A stretch of DNA of 64,000 nt from Coffea arabica (GCF_036785885.1 NC_092329.1:5828001-5892000); one strand, 5' to 3'; shown: positions 21,947 through 35,652, counted from the stretch's first letter. Made by a program: numbers and translations. Notes: generated by a model not told the origin, from the sequence alone.

Positions 21947-24487
21947 GTATCTTCGTTATTAGTGGTACAAATGATGAATCAAATTTCCTTGATAATGCCA
22001 TAGTACTTGTACTATTAAATGCTACAGCCGCAGAAAAATAATAATAGAAAAAAAGTGAAACAGGGTCTTGTTGTTCATACCCGTCCATTTCCATATATAT
22101 AATATATGGGTCTGGACTGGAGTTCCAAGTGGACCCGCAGAAACCGCTTCATTATCTGGGTTTTTGATCAGATTAATGAGGAGGAAGAATCAGCCGTTCC
22201 AATCATCATAATCGGGTCACGGAAACCACCCATCATCAGAAAAGCTCGTCAGATTCCAATAATAGCCTTCAGCCCCTCAATCCATCTCTCTGTTCTAATG
22301 AAATGAAAGGCTGCAACCCGATGGGCGCCCCTGGAAGCTGGAACCCACCAATGTAAATGGTCCATCACAAAAACGATTCACACCTCCTCTTCTTTATCAA
22401 CGACCACCAGCTAAAAACTAAAACGAGACGGAGCAAAAAGCAAAACGACAAATCAATGACGCGCAAGCTGGATAACCAACCTACCACTGCCCACTGCATC
22501 CTACACCCTATTTCAACAGCCGTCTACTGCCACTGCGGCAGTACTTGTCCCCTTGTGCTATTCATGATCATCGATACGTCCTAGACGGACCCCTCTTATT
22601 CATTTGCTCTACCCAATTTACCCACCATTTTTTTTCCTTTTTTCCTATTTTTGCAAATTTATACAGTCTACTCCCACCACTATCTATTTATCAAATTACT
22701 CTTTTAGCCTGGTTGAGAATCCCTATGAGAAACTTTTAATTTTTTTTTGTGGCTATTTCAATAATGCGACCAATATATAATATCGTTGTACACTTGTTCT
22801 AGGGCTAAGATTGTAGATTTGGTTAGAGATGCAGATTAGTTATGCCGAAACACTAATTAAACGGATGGAAAATAATATACTTTATAAAGCAATGGGTTCG
22901 GCAAGATTAATGTAGAAATTACACCATGCATTAAAGTTAAATTCAAGCTGAGTAATATTTCTAGAAAGATTTCACTGTTGTGTTTGGATTGCATTTTTTG
23001 TGATTTTTCATGGAAAAAATACTGTAGCGATGTGATGTATGTGAGGGAAAAAAGGTAATAGGAAAATGTAATCACGGAAAATGACGTAATTTTTCGACGG
23101 AAACCGACAATCCAAACAAGGCTACAATACTTCCAGTATTTGTCCTTATTTCAAAAAGAAAATCAGTTGATTAAGAATTATTGCTGCTTATGTTTTCAAT
23201 TGTTCTTGATGGGAAGAGTTATTAGAAGACTTAAAGACCATTGTTTTACGGGTAGGGGAGGGGGGGTACAGTTGGTGTAACAAATTAGATAAGGAGATCA
23301 AATCAGAAATTGATTTCATTACTGTTCGTAAATGGCTAAAAGCCATAATTTAATAATTAGGTGAAACAACCGTTTCTCTTGAGAAGGTAAGGCAACTAAT
23401 TATTAATTAAATCTGCCATTCATTTTAGCCTTACATAGCCGATAAACATGACTTGTTATACAAACCAATATTGTGCTTCCAATACTTTTCTTTTTGGGTT
23501 TTTCTTTTTTTTGTTAATATGATGTTTAGAGTTTTAAATGATAATTGCTTTCAAGTTATTATGACCAAAACTATCCATAAAAAATGAAGCACCGTGGCAT
23601 ACACGTTATTCACAATGTTTTTTTTTTTTTTTGGCAATCTACATGTTGCTTTCAAAGCCAACTATTGCTATCATCTTTATTTTCATTCTACCAACATGGC
23701 TTGCAACTGAACATGATCTAAGTCTCAACCGCTGCTATAAGCTTAGTAAATATAAATCTTTAGGTTGCAACCATAAGTTGGTCCAATAAAAGTTTAAAAT
23801 ATTTTCTTACCACAATCTATATTAGCACCATATCTATGTCTTAATTATTTATCTTATCCACCTCAAAGATACCTTTCACGTTTTAATCAACATGATTATC
23901 GCGACAAATTCTTTATGCACAAAATGTCATTTGTGCGTGTTAGGATTGCAATTTTTTTTTTTTGGGATTGCAATTTGTAGAAGAGGTTTTGACAGTTGTA
24001 TTTATTTTGATGCTATGTGTGTAAGATGTAACGATAGTTGGAAAGATAAAAATACAATCATCAGGAAACATGTTAAAAACAAAACGAAATAGAATCCAAA
24101 AATTTTTCAAAATAACCTTACCTACTTGGCTAGTTTCTCACTTATTTTGGAATTTGGCTGATGTCAATCGAGAAATGAAACCCATAAATGCTGAGGGTAA
24201 AAATGACATTAAGTTATCAAAACGTTTTGACCGAAGTCAACAGTAAGAGTGGCCATAAATATGTAAATCACACATTCCATTCCACACTAAACAATGAGAA
24301 AAATGTTTTGCTTCTTTATAACGTCATGCCCTTCTGCCTTCTTTCAGTGACTCCTCACTCTCTCCACTCTCCATAGCTGCTGCATTCTCTTCACGATTTC
24401 TTCTTCGTTTTAAACCTTCCCTCTACCGTACTTGATTGCAGAAAACTGAAAAGGGTTCTCATTTTCATCTCCATTTTCTGCAAAAAA
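21947..24487. other. Intergenic, upstream of the DUF620 gene
   Basis: No gene seen. It contains one well-bounded MITE (22981-23118) and poly-T tracts near 23620 and 23950. The last 150 bp, pyrimidine-rich (CTCCTCACTCTCTCCACTC), is probably the DUF620 5' leader. Confidence 0.5.
22981..23118. repeat. MITE with 11-bp inverted ends (138 bp)
   Basis: Starts TGTTTGGATTG and ends CAATCCAAACA, perfect 11-bp inverted repeats. Inside lies the family core on this strand, ATACTGTAGCGATGTGATGTATGTGAG. Same ends as 53912-54054. No clear target duplication. Confidence 0.75.
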
Positions 24488-26847
24488 ATGGAGCGGAAAC
24501 AGGGCTTCTTTTCAGCACTCAGAGAGGAAGTAGTACGAGGTTTATCACCGGGTCGGTCCAGAGGGCGAAGCCCATCTCCTTCAAGGTCGAGTTTAAGGAG
24601 GAGAAGGAAGGGAGCCCACACGGTTCCGCCGGAGGCGTTCATTTCGAGATCGGGGAGTTTGAGGCCCGGCGTCGAGACTCTGTCGCCTTTGAGGGAGGGT
24701 CCGGATCCGGCCGGGTCGGAGGTTGGGGATAGTAAGAGCGAGAAGTGGGGCCACTGGCTGTGTCGGGCGCCCTCCCTTTCGACTTCTGCCTCCGGATCCG
24801 GGTCGGGTTATCAGAGGTCCGATCTGAGGCTGCTGCTTGGTGTCTTGGGTGCGCCGCTTGCCCCGGTGCACGTCAGCAGCAACGACCCTTTGCCTCATCT
24901 CAGCATTAAAGACACTCCCATTGTTAGTCTCTCTCTCCTCAACATTTTTCCTACAGCACTCCAATGTCTACTCTCTTACATTTTCTTTTTTTTTTTTTGG
25001 GTTTTTTGGTGGGCTTGGATTTTTCTGTGCTGTTAATGTTCTTATATTTGTTATTTCATGTGGTGGGGTTTTAATAATTGTTGGGTTTTGGATGTTACTG
25101 CTTTTCGGAGTGATGAATAAGAATTGTTGGGATTGACTGATAGCAACAGTTATTTTACAAAAAGATTGTTGGGTAGTAACTGTGAATGTTTTTGTTTGTG
25201 GTTCACAAAAGAACTGAGCTTTCGTCCTTCCAATCAGATACTGAAATGGATATATAAAAACCTTGATATAAAAATGTTTTGTGGTTTTTGTTTGTTTGAT
25301 TTGTCACGTCTATAATTTAGTTTTTTTTTTTTTTTGGGTTTTGGCTGCATTTAAAAATTTTTTTTTATCCGGGGTTTTGGCTGCAGGTTAACCAATGAGT
25401 ACTCTCTTGATCACTTCCTTTTCTGAGTTTCGTGTATGTATTGCTAAGGTTTGTTTAGCTTGTTGGTCCTAAATAAATATAAATGAATTTGGGTTGTTAA
25501 TGTAATGGGATATTCTCTGAAAATGTGGTGAAGTTTGATTCTCAAAATTGAATACGTCAAAAGAAATATAAAATAAAATAAAAGAAATCTGCGCCTTGAG
25601 AATTTGGGAAAATGGATAATAAACAGACAGTGAATTAAACTTGGGGTGGGGGTGGGTAAGGAGATTGTAGAGGGCTTTGAACTTGTTTTTTGGATATTGG
25701 ATAACACAGATTCTCATTGGTGTTAATTGAAATTTATCTTGGCTGATCATCTCATGTTTCGATAAATTGCTGTGCAGGAAACTTCATCAGCTCAATATAT
25801 ACTGCAGCAGTATACAGCTGCATCGGGAGGACAGAAGTTGCAAAATGCTATTCACAATGCTTATGCAATGGGAAAAGTGAAGATGTTGGCATCAGACATT
25901 GAGACTGCTACAAAGGTCATTAAGAGCAGGAATTCTTCGAAAGCAGCCGAGTCTGGTGGATTTGTTCTCTGGCAAATGAACCCAGATATGTGGTATGTGG
26001 AGCTCGCGCTTGGTGGTAGCAAAGTCCATGCTGGATGCAACGGGAAATTAGTTTGGAGACATACCCCCTGGCTTGGTGCACATGCTGCAAAAGGGCCCGT
26101 CAGACCACTGCGTCGTGCCCTTCAGGTAAATAGTATTGTCTTTAACTGTAGGACTTTCTTTTTCCTTTACCTGTGCCATCTCTGTTCGGTCAGTCTTCAA
26201 CATGGTTCTGTTTTGGACTTCAGGGACTTGACCCGAGGACCACGGCAAACATGTTTGCTAATGCTAGATGCACAGGAGAGAAGAAGATTAATGGGGAGGA
26301 TTGCTTTGTTCTCAAGCTTTGTGCTGATCCACACACATTAAAAGCAAGGAGTGAAGGACCTGCGGAAATAATAAGGCACGTTCTTTTTGGCTATTTTAGC
26401 CAGAAAACAGGGCTTCTTGTGCACTTAGAAGATTCCCATTTAACGCGTATTCAAAGCAATGGAGGTGATGCTGTTTACTGGGAAACAACAATCAATTCAT
26501 TTCTTGATGATTATAGGCCTGTTGAGGGGATCATGATTGCTCACTCTGGGCGGTCAGTGGTTACCCTTTTCAGGTTCGGGGATACAGCACTGAGTCATAC
26601 CAAAACCAGGATGGAAGAAGCATGGACCATCGAGGAAGTAGCCTTCAATGTTCCTGGTCTGTCGGGAGAGTGTTTCATTCCACCTGCTGAGTTGAGATTG
26701 GGTTCTCTCAGCGAAGCATGTGAACTTCCTCAAGGAGAGAGGGCAAGGACAGTGGCTGCAGCAGCAGCTTATCGGGCTAAGGTTGTTGCGCTGGAGAAAT
26801 CACGGGAGAGCAATGTCAACAATATTGTACTCAAGATGGATATTTAA
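24488..26847 (+). CDS. DUF620 family plant-specific protein
   Basis: Exons 24488-24922, 25778-26125 and 26224-26847, all phase-0 GT-AG junctions, encode 468 residues, a usual length for the family. The N-terminal 120 residues are Arg/Ser/Pro/Gly-rich and probably disordered. The DUF620 (PF04788) domain covers the rest and includes GGFVLWQMNPDMWYVEL, GCNGKLVWRHTPWLG, GPVRPLRRALQGLDPRTTA, DCFVLKLCADP and HVLFGYFSQKTGLLVHLEDS. The biochemical role is unknown. The start ATG follows a pyrimidine-rich leader and MERKQGFF is a typical family start. There is no signal peptide or membrane segment. The short introns (855 and 98 bp) lie where the frame breaks. Confidence 0.93.
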
Positions 26848-29475
26848 GACATGAAACTGGTTTAGTAGCTTCTTAGTCCCAGTAGGCTAGTTTATTTGCA
26901 CAAATAGACTGACGAAAGGAGGTAAGTTAGTTAGCTAGGAACTCAGTTGATCGAAGAATTTTGAACTTGGATACAGATCTTTCTGAATTGTATATATTAA
27001 ACTAGATGCCTTGAAATGAAACTCTCAGTCAGCAGTTTCTTGCTAGTGGAGGCTTATGTTATGTACCCGCAGCGCACTTTCAAGCTCAGTTGAGCTGTAA
27101 CTTTTTAACATTTGAGATTTCGCTCTTGTAAAATCTCGTCTCAACTGTAATATTGAATATGGTCATCCCTTTCTGTCATGGTTTTGTATTATTTAAGGTT
27201 GTACTGGCATCCAAATATTCACTATCGCTACTGAAAAGCTGTTTGCGTGAGAGGCATTGGAGCTATTAAATGTTTTTGTTCGTTTTTGTATCGTGTCTAA
27301 TTATTTCTGCCACTCTTTGTTACGTCCACGTCTACGCAGTCTCTGTATCTATATATTATGCTAATACAGTTGCAGGGAATGCTGCAGAGATAAAAGTCCT
27401 AAAAATTTATCATTGCCCGTTATAACCAAGGATGAGTGAAGTTATCGTTCCCATGATTCTCATTCTTCATGCCCAAAAAGAGAGATCATTTGTTGTCTCT
27501 CATGCGGTCTTGGCATTATAATTGATAATCCGTTCATGTAGATCCCCATAATAGTTAATTCCTTGAGCAATAATGACAAGGGAATTGTATAGTAGAAAAC
27601 CAAGGTAAAGCTTGATACTTTTTTTTTTTTTTCAGGGTAACCCGAAACATACCCAATTCGAGCTATTTGGACTCGATACATCTGTATCAAATAAGAAGAG
27701 TACGCTGCGGTCCCACGCAACGCACTCACTCGGGCGAGTCATGGAAATTCAAATCCAAGTAAAATTCGAATTCAGAACCAAATGAGTTCTTAAGAGTTCG
27801 TTTACCACTAGACTATCCCATGGGGGCAAATCTTGATACTTGCTCTGGAGTGTAGGGATGGCTTTGAACATCCACAGATGCTGATCAAACCTCATGTATG
27901 CCCACCAATGCTTCAATTTCAGATAAATGGGCATAGCTATGCTGTCTTCTGGCTGTTTTCTCAGCCCTGCATCCGGGCCTCCAGAATAAACAAACAGCTT
28001 CGCATTCTCAGTTTCATGATGCTTGTTTAATCTTATGAGACAAACAAGTGCTTTAATTTCAAATGCATTAGGGATTATCTGATTATAGTTTGTTCAAATA
28101 ATTAGTTTAAAAATTGGAACAGGAAATAATTGCGTGGAAATCCGGATAGGCAGAATTGCATAAATATCTGAACAGAGCAGGATTCTTGTGATAGTAAAAG
28201 AATGTTTTTAGCTAACAAAACAGAATACGATAATGTAGATGTCCATTGACAGGGATGGAAGCGCAACCAGCAGCAGTGCTTTTATGTCGGGCCGCAAACT
28301 GCCCCGATTCTATTCTTGGGAATAAAAGACTCACATGATAGGAAGGGAAAAAATCGTTCAAAACTATCAAAATGGATTTTTTCATCATTTACTTTTAAAA
28401 TGACAATTATATTTTTCTTACAAAATCAAATCGATAAAATTTAGTCCCAATTTAGATTTTTGACTATTTTTTGCCCTGAATTTATTACGTGATTCATACA
28501 TGATTACTTATTTTTTATTTTTTAAGAGCAAAAAAGATTATATCTTATTTGTAATTAAACAAATAAGCCTACTTATATTCATTTTTATCTCTTAAAAAGT
28601 GAGATCGAACCGAATCATATTCATTTCCCCCCCCCCTAAAAAAGTGGGTTCTAAGTTCTGATCCAATTCATATTCATTTTTGCTATTAAAAAATTGAAAT
28701 TTGACCATTTTGTATATTGAAATTGATGACATGTGAGTCACGTGATTATTTCAGGTTAAAAAGCGATCGGAAACTTAGGTTAAAATCAAATTTTACTAAT
28801 TTAAATTTGTGAGAAATGTAAAGTTAATATTTTAAAAGTGAAAGACAAAAAAATTTATCTATATTCTATACACACGCAGAGACGTGTGTGTATATATATA
28901 TATATAATTGTGCTAAATAAAAGCATGTTTCTTACTTTTTTGGATCTACCTAATATGTCCTTAATTGAAAGATTGTAACTTCTTAATGTAACGGACAAAC
29001 AAGTCATTAAAATGATAAATACATCTCTTTATCAAATTGGGAAAACTTCTATATCCAATTAGAAATCTTGCTAAGACAGAATCTTTTGTTGGAAAATTTT
29101 CATAAAGAAGCAGAAATCTACCCAACAAAGACTCCAATTGAAAACTAGAAGTATATCATCATTCAGAGTATAATTAGACTCATTACTTGTATAATTACAT
29201 TCAGAACTCTAAAGGTGTATCATTAGACAGAAGCAAAGTGTTTTTTTTTTTTGTGGATTAGAAACCGATCAACATCCATATAAAAAGTTTAAACAAGCTC
29301 TATTAAGCAAGACTATCTCATTAGTGGCCAAGACTTCACAGGATCGAGGATCAGATAACAATTATAGACAATGTGATTTTTCCCTCCATATTGTACTATA
29401 AAGATCCGTTGATGCCATTACTATCATAGTATAAAACTTTCGTTGAAAATTTATCATTCTTTTACATAAACACCA
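26848..29475. other. Intergenic, no gene seen
   Basis: DUF620 3' UTR (about 26848-27180), then AT-rich DNA with one SINE (27621-27831) and a TG/TA dinucleotide run at 28886-28908. Short open frames here are not supported by any recognisable protein. Confidence 0.5.
27621..27831 (-). mobile_element. tRNA-derived SINE, minus strand
   Basis: Read on the minus strand it has an A box TAGTCTAGTGG (plus 27805-27815), a degenerate B box near 27765-27781, and a poly-A tail (poly-T from 27621). It is flanked by the direct repeat CTTGATACTT (27611-27620 and 27832-27841), which extends to AAAxCTTGATACTT with one mismatch. The body differs from the SINE at 21736, so it belongs to another family. Confidence 0.85.
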
Positions 29476-30870
29476 TGATAGGGTGTTAATTGTTGATTAT
29501 TTTATTATTAATTTCCCCTTTGTCCTTGCCAAATATTATTTTAATTATTAATATTTACTTATATTTGGCATTGGACCCAATTTCAGGAAGTGAAGCAGAA
29601 AACTACAAAAAAGAAGGGACTTTCTGGAGACAATTGAGACTTCAAATAAGCCACAGACCTGGCCCACATGGTGATACTCGCGGACTGCATTTCTTTTGCT
29701 GATGAGGAGTGTCTTGAATCCTAGGAGTCCTAGACGCAATGAGAAACGAGAAAAGAGGAAACATTAAGAGGCCTTACCCTTTGATCAGCGGGGACCACGG
29801 AGATAAGAAGCGTGGGTCATTTGGGCTCTTGGAAAGAAACGTACAGAGGCTTGTGAAATGGAATTGGACTCTCAATTCGTGTGGGGACCACGGGACTAGA
29901 TAGTATGAGTCATTTTCCTTTGGCTTTAAAAGAAGACAAACGTACAGGAGGTTTGGTGATCAATAGTTTTAGCTTAACTTTTAGCATAGTTTTAGTTTTC
30001 TTTTCTTTCTTGGCTCTTTTGATGGCATGGATCTCAGTTAAATTACGGGGAGATTTTCTCATGAGGCGTGGCTAAGTTTCTGATCTAGTCGAGGAACAAC
30101 GGAGGACTTGGTTCTACTAAATTTGTGAGATCGAATTAGTTTTTATTTATTTCTATTATTCACTGGTATTTGTCTATCTTCTACTTTATGTTCATATGGT
30201 TGTTTTATTATTCGATTATCCAGGGCCCGGATTCTAGATTAATTCAATAACCTGAAGCCAATTAGGGTAGTTAAATCCGTAATTGTTTAATTATTCTAAA
30301 CTGGTGGCAACTAACATGACTGGGTTTGTGTCAGGGAGATAGACAGGCTAACTTAAAGAGACCCTCGTAGTGTGTTGATTGGTTAGAATTAGACTCTTCT
30401 AATTATTCATGCAATTAGGGAATTGAACTTCTATGGTCGTACCTAGGGTTGTTTCCTGATTAGAGAAATAGTCAACGGTCGTACCTTGGCTATCGACAAA
30501 TTGAGGAAGAGTTGGTTGTTTATCGCGTGTATGACAACTATAACTAATTTATCAGATAGTAACTGGAATAATCCTTGCATCTGTGATCGAATTAAGTGAA
30601 TCATCTCCGAAGTTGTCTCTTGGCTAGAGTTCGTCTATTATTATTTTTATTGTGATAATTAGTTATTTGAGTTGTAGTTATTTTATTTTATTTTAATTTA
30701 TTCCAAGTAATTTAGTTACTCTCATTTTCAAAAACCCCCCATATCTGGAACTTGAGAAGAAATTAAATTATCCCCAATCCCTGTGGATTCGACCCTACTT
30801 ACCGCTATATACAGAATTTGTATTTTATTTGAGCAGGTATTTATTATTGCACAGGCTCGACACCCTGTCA
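29476..30870 (+). repeat. 5' LTR
   Basis: 1,395 bp, TG...CA, same length as the 3' copy. Short in-LTR open frames are repeated in both copies and are not genes. Confidence 0.93.
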
Positions 30871-30875
30871 ATTTT

Positions 30876-30893
30876 TGGCGCCGTTGCCGGGGA
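30876..30893 (+). other. Primer binding site (tRNA-Asp)
   Basis: TGGCGCCGTTGCCGGGGA is the complement of the 3' end of plant tRNA-Asp(GTC), five bases downstream of the 5' LTR. Confidence 0.93.
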
Positions 30894-30978
30894 CTGGTGC
30901 CAGATTAATTTGTTTCTTTTTTAGTTCATCTTGTTTTTATTTTATTTATTTATTTTTCTCTTTTTTTTTATATAATTT

Positions 30979-32034
30979 ATGGCTTCTAACACTCCGTATT
31001 TTGGTGATAGACTGGATTTTGTTTCCAGGGAAGGCAATGAGGCTTCTTTCTTTGCTAAGTTTGCATATTCAGAGGCACTTAACTCTATTAGAGAAAGAAT
31101 GGCTGCTGCAACCTGTAAAATTTGTTATGCCAGGGATCATTCAACCGGTATGTGCCCCGAATATCAAGATAATCTGAGTGTCCCACTCAATAATTATGGA
31201 GATTTTTCACTCTGGTCTCAAACGTGATATAACCCTAATCCAAACGGGTATGATCAAGGATGGTGGGATAACTCCAATTATAATTATACAACAGGACCAA
31301 TAAATTTTCAGCAGTATGAGTCTCAAGAATCATCATCTATGTCAGGTATGTCTCTTGAAGAAATAGTTGAATCAATAGCTACTAATACATATTAATTCCA
31401 ACAGGAGACACAAATGAAAAATGGGATGATGAAGGATGCAATGAGTAATTTGGAAGATCAAATATGTCTATTGACATCCAGAATAAATCGATTGGCTTCT
31501 CAAATTGAAGAATTACTCTCGAAAACCATTGTTGATTTTGAAGAAAATAAGAATGCAATTTGCTTGACTAGTGATGAGGAGATGCAAGAGTGTCAAAATG
31601 AGAGATCTACAGATGCAGTTGAAAAAGTTGCCGAAAAGGAAGAAATAGAACCCCAACCGCAACCCATTCAAGTGAAAGAATCCAGTGAAGAATCTTCAAA
31701 TGTGGTGACACCCCCTCCATCCCTTAATCTATATTCTCTTGACTCTTACTCTATAATTTCTGTTAATGAGATTGATTTTGTTATACCGGAAGTTCTTGAG
31801 TCTCATGGCAGGAATGAGTTAAGAGTAGTTATGGTCAAATATCTTGAACCGTTGAATGCTCTTGACGGAGGAGTGGATGAAGAATTGCGATCAATACTTG
31901 ATTATTTGGCGCCATCAACTAGTCCATGGAAGACCGTAACTCGTGTGCTCAAAAATTACTCAATCTATGAGGGTTACCAGGATCACATTGAAGATGAAGC
32001 ATTGAAACAAGCCACAAGATTTTATCCTCCATGA
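30979..32034 (+). pseudogene. Broken gag C-terminal remnant
   Basis: One reading frame runs from ATG 30979 to TGA 32034 and is interrupted by two in-frame stops, TGA at 31225-31227 and TAA at 31393-31395. Residues encoded at 31114-31155 form a CX2CX4HX4C zinc knuckle (C-K-I-C...H...C). After the second stop comes the heptad-rich MSNLEDQICLLTSRINRLAS, then the acidic tail. This order (knuckle, YNPN..GW, SLEEIVESIATNT, coiled coil) is that of the gag C-terminus in Athila/Tat-like elements. The capsid part upstream is missing. Both stops look like single-base changes. Not functional as it stands. Confidence 0.82.
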
Positions 32035-32319
32035 ACAAGACATAACAATGTCTAGCCAAAAACATTAAAGAAAGGCGTTTTCTGGGAGGCAACCCAATTG
32101 TTGATTTTGTTATTTTTGTGTTCAATTTCTTAAATATGTCGTTTCTCACTTGGGTACTAATCACTCTTGATGTTTCCTCACTATGACCAAAATAGGTAAT
32201 CTTGGCGTGCCCACGCGAGGAGGGCACGCGTTAAGCGTCTAAATTCAAGTCTCATGGTCAGTGGACGTTTTACAATCTTGGCGTGCTCACGCGGTGTTTG
32301 GCGACCCAAGAATGAATTC

Positions 32320-33190
32320 GAAAAAAAAAAAGAAATTTTTTTTTTCACATTGAAAAAAAAAGAATTTCAAAAATTCAAAAGAAATAAAAAAAAACATTTT
32401 TTTTCTTTTTTTTGGAAAAAAAATTGAAAAAAAAAATTGAAAAAAAAAACCCAAAAACTATTTTTTCTTCTTTCTTTTCTCTTTCTTTCTTTCTTTCTTT
32501 CTTCTTTTTCTTTCTTCCTTTCTTTTCTTTTTTTTCCTTTCCTTTTCTTCTTCTTCCTCGCTGCCCTGTATCCCTTTCCTTCTTTTCTTTCGCTTATCTG
32601 CCATCATCTCCCTCACTCTCTCCTTAGCCCGACGCCACCAGTCTCCCTTTCTCATCCATTGCCGCACGCCGCCTCCGAGCTCCAAGCTCCACCTCACGGA
32701 CAACCTTCAGCAGCTCCAAAGGCCGCCGCTGCTCCTCTGCCCACGGCCGTCCACCCACAGCTCGCTGAGCTCCTCCGTTCCAAGCTCCACCCGCTACCTC
32801 CACTCACCAGCGCCTTTGACCGCAGCCGCAACTCCACCATCACGCGAGCACCGCCAGCTCACAAGCTCGCCGTGGCCTCCTCTCTCCACCACCAGCTTGC
32901 ACCCCTCTGCCCTCAACCCGCCGCCACCCTCTTCGCCGCTGTCTCCACTCACCAGCTCACCACCACACGCACCAGCAGCTCCAAAGCTCGTCACCAGCTC
33001 TGCCCAGCCGCACCTAGCTCGCCAGCCGCCGCTGCCCCGCTGCTCACGCCACCCACTGTCACGCCATTCCAATCTGTCCAATTTGACAGGTGGAGGTATT
33101 GACTCTTCCACCTCGATTAGTATTTGTCTGGTTCTTCTATTGCTGGAATTTGCGCTTTTGTTTCGTGGGTTTCTTGATAGCTAATAGCAG
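32320..33190 (+). other. Low-complexity and Ala/Ser/Pro-coding spacer of the LTR element
   Basis: A purine/pyrimidine-biased stretch (poly-A, then CTTT runs to about 32560) is followed by a GC-rich block whose plus frame at 32437-33102 reads Pro/Ala/Ser/His-rich sequence without a domain. It is inside the retrotransposon and is most likely non-coding or captured DNA, not a gene. Confidence 0.5.
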
Positions 33191-33288
33191 GGGGTGATTG
33201 AGGCATTTTTTGGGGTTCATTTAGAACTGAATTGAGTTTAATTGCTGCTAGATTGTTGGCCGTTTGATTAATTTTTCCCTGTGACTCA

Positions 33289-34122
33289 CCAGTGGTACTG
33301 GTTGAGGTCTTTTGCCCTGTGATTTACCAGTGGTACTGGTTGATTAATTTTAAAATTTAAGTTCTTGCGGTTGAGTTGCTGCCATTGAATTTAATTCTTT
33401 CCTGTCTGTGCGCCAGTGGTACTGGTTGCAGTGTTGCTTTCCATTTCGTAATCCTCTGTGCTGGCCTACCTATTTGATTCTTGAGTTTTGGTGCCTGAAC
33501 TGTTCTCGAATTCTAACCATTGGTTGTTGCCATTGCCTGTTGCTTGGCCCAATTGCTAAGTTTTGATCGTTTGAGTTGGGTACTTGACTGTCCAATTGGA
33601 GGCAGTTGTTGAGATTTTGGGTGGATTTGTGTCCAATTGCTGAAATTTGTTGCTTTGTTTAGTTACTCACACTGCTCCTAGTTTGTTCGAATGAAATTGG
33701 TTGGACGTCCCTTGCCCGTGGAGTTTAACTGTTACATTGTTTGAGGTGATTTTCTGGTATTGATCGAATTGTTGGGCATTATTTGGGATTTTGGCTGCTG
33801 GAGACCCCTATTGCACCCTTAGTTGAGTAATTTTCTGGGTTGGTTTGTTGAATTAGTATTGCCATTGGTTGACTCTAAGTACCTTGTTTGGGGAGTATTC
33901 GGTTTTGTGATTTCAATTGCTAAGCTCATTGGAGCACTTGCAGAGATTTTGAGTTGCATTATTTCTGCATTGACTAATATTCGGACCACCATTGCTTATT
34001 GTTTGTAATATCTGTTTTGTTGAGACTTTCGCCTAGTCCTTAGGTGCCTGAAGTTTCCATTTTCTTGATTGGGGTGGTCCTTTTTATTGCTTCATTATCT
34101 GTGCGAGGCACCAGTGGTACGG
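33289..34122 (+). repeat. Dispersed CCAGTGGTAC repeats inside the LTR element
   Basis: CCAGTGGTACTGGTTG or a one-base variant occurs at 33289, 33327, 33413 and 34111. It contains the near-palindrome CCAGTGGTACTGG. Confidence 0.7.
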
Positions 34123-35652
34123 GTTGGGGTATTTTGACTGCATTTGTTCATTCTCCTTGGTTGGCTGCTTGATTGAAAGCTCAGAGCTTGTGACTAAGTT
34201 GTTATTGCTTAAATTCTAACCTGCTATTACTGGACTTGCTGAATTTTAGGGGACATTTGTTGCGATTTTGGGTAGAATTGGGTTCATTTGTTGAGATTTG
34301 TTGATTTATTTAGACTCTATTACCGCTTCTAGTCTGTTTGATCTCCATATTCGTTGGAATTGACTGCGTTCAAGCACATTGTTGGACGTTCTCGGCCATT
34401 GATTGAAACTGCTGCATTGTCTGGAAATTTGTTGGTTTGCTGTTCTCTGTTGCACTCTAGTTCGCCTGGATCAAGACGCACGTCGGAGTTCTCATTCCCT
34501 CTACAATCTTTCACTGCCGCGCACTACCGTAGCACCATTTTCACTCCACCGTTCCCACCTATTCCATAGCCGCCCGAGACCTTCCACCACGTATTCAGGG
34601 AAGTGTAGTTGTCCTATTCGCTTTCTTTACTGTATGATCTCCATTGAGGACAATGTCGGATTTAGGTGTGGGGGGGAAAGCTGTGGTATAGCTGGTATTT
34701 CTGGTGTTCAGTTTTTAGTTTTTTTTCTTTTCCTTTATTTTCGTTGTTATTTGTTCTATTTTTCGTTTATTTCCTTTTCTTTCTTTTTAGTGGTCAGCTC
34801 TTCTATGACTACCAAGTTTTGATGCTGGATTGTTGCCTCTAATTTTGCTATTGCCAAGTTTTATTAATAAAAGGGTATGAAGTTAATGTGGTTGAGTTCA
34901 GGGACATCGCTTTGGTGAATATCAGTAATTGCTTAACTTTTTCAATTTTTGGTTAACTTTTCTAGGTATAGGGAATGATTGTTGGCATTTTTCATGTGAA
35001 TTGGTCTGGCTATTAATTTTAGTTCTCCATGTTTGAAAATTTGAGGCTAGCTGCTGTTATTTTTTTGTGTTATTTTTAGTTATCGTGCTATATGGTTGTA
35101 AATAAGAGTTGACTGTACTCCGCTAATAGATTACTACTGAATAATCGGGGATCTTCACCTAAAGTGTCGATTCTCGCGTCAAAAGGTAATGATTTCTATG
35201 ATTACGTGGTCATACAGCGATGGGGGCTGAGTAACCGGGCTTCTTCATCTGACAAATGTTGGAGTCCGCGTCAAAAGGCTCCGATGGCTATAGACTAAGT
35301 CTTTTGTTATTCAAAAAAAAAGAACGAAAAAAAAAGTAAAGTAAAGAGTGTGTTAGTATGTGAATAAGTCAGCTTGCCTATTTGTGATCTTAATGTCGAG
35401 ATTTTGGTTAGTAATTGGACCGTTTGCTGATAAATGTGAGCAACCATTCCTTTCTCTTAGATTAGTTTGCTTTAAATTGGAGAAGTTTGTGGTTTAGAAA
35501 CTAACCGGGGTGATGTTTCTTGAACCCTGATCACTGATGCTTGATAGATATTTTCCTTGGTATCTTGGCAATATGGTAGATGGAGCAGTACCCATTTTCA
35601 AATTTTGGTGTTATTTGTTGTCCCCATGCTTGAGGGCAAGCATGATTCAGAT

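Noticed and set aside
24593-24964. A 123-codon minus-strand frame over DUF620 exon 1
   Set aside because: Caused by GC-rich codon bias of the real exon on the plus strand.
32437-33102. A 221-codon open frame, and antisense frames over the same bases
   Set aside because: Low-complexity Phe/Ser-rich then Ala/Pro/Ser-rich sequence inside the LTR element, open on both strands because of base composition. No domain.
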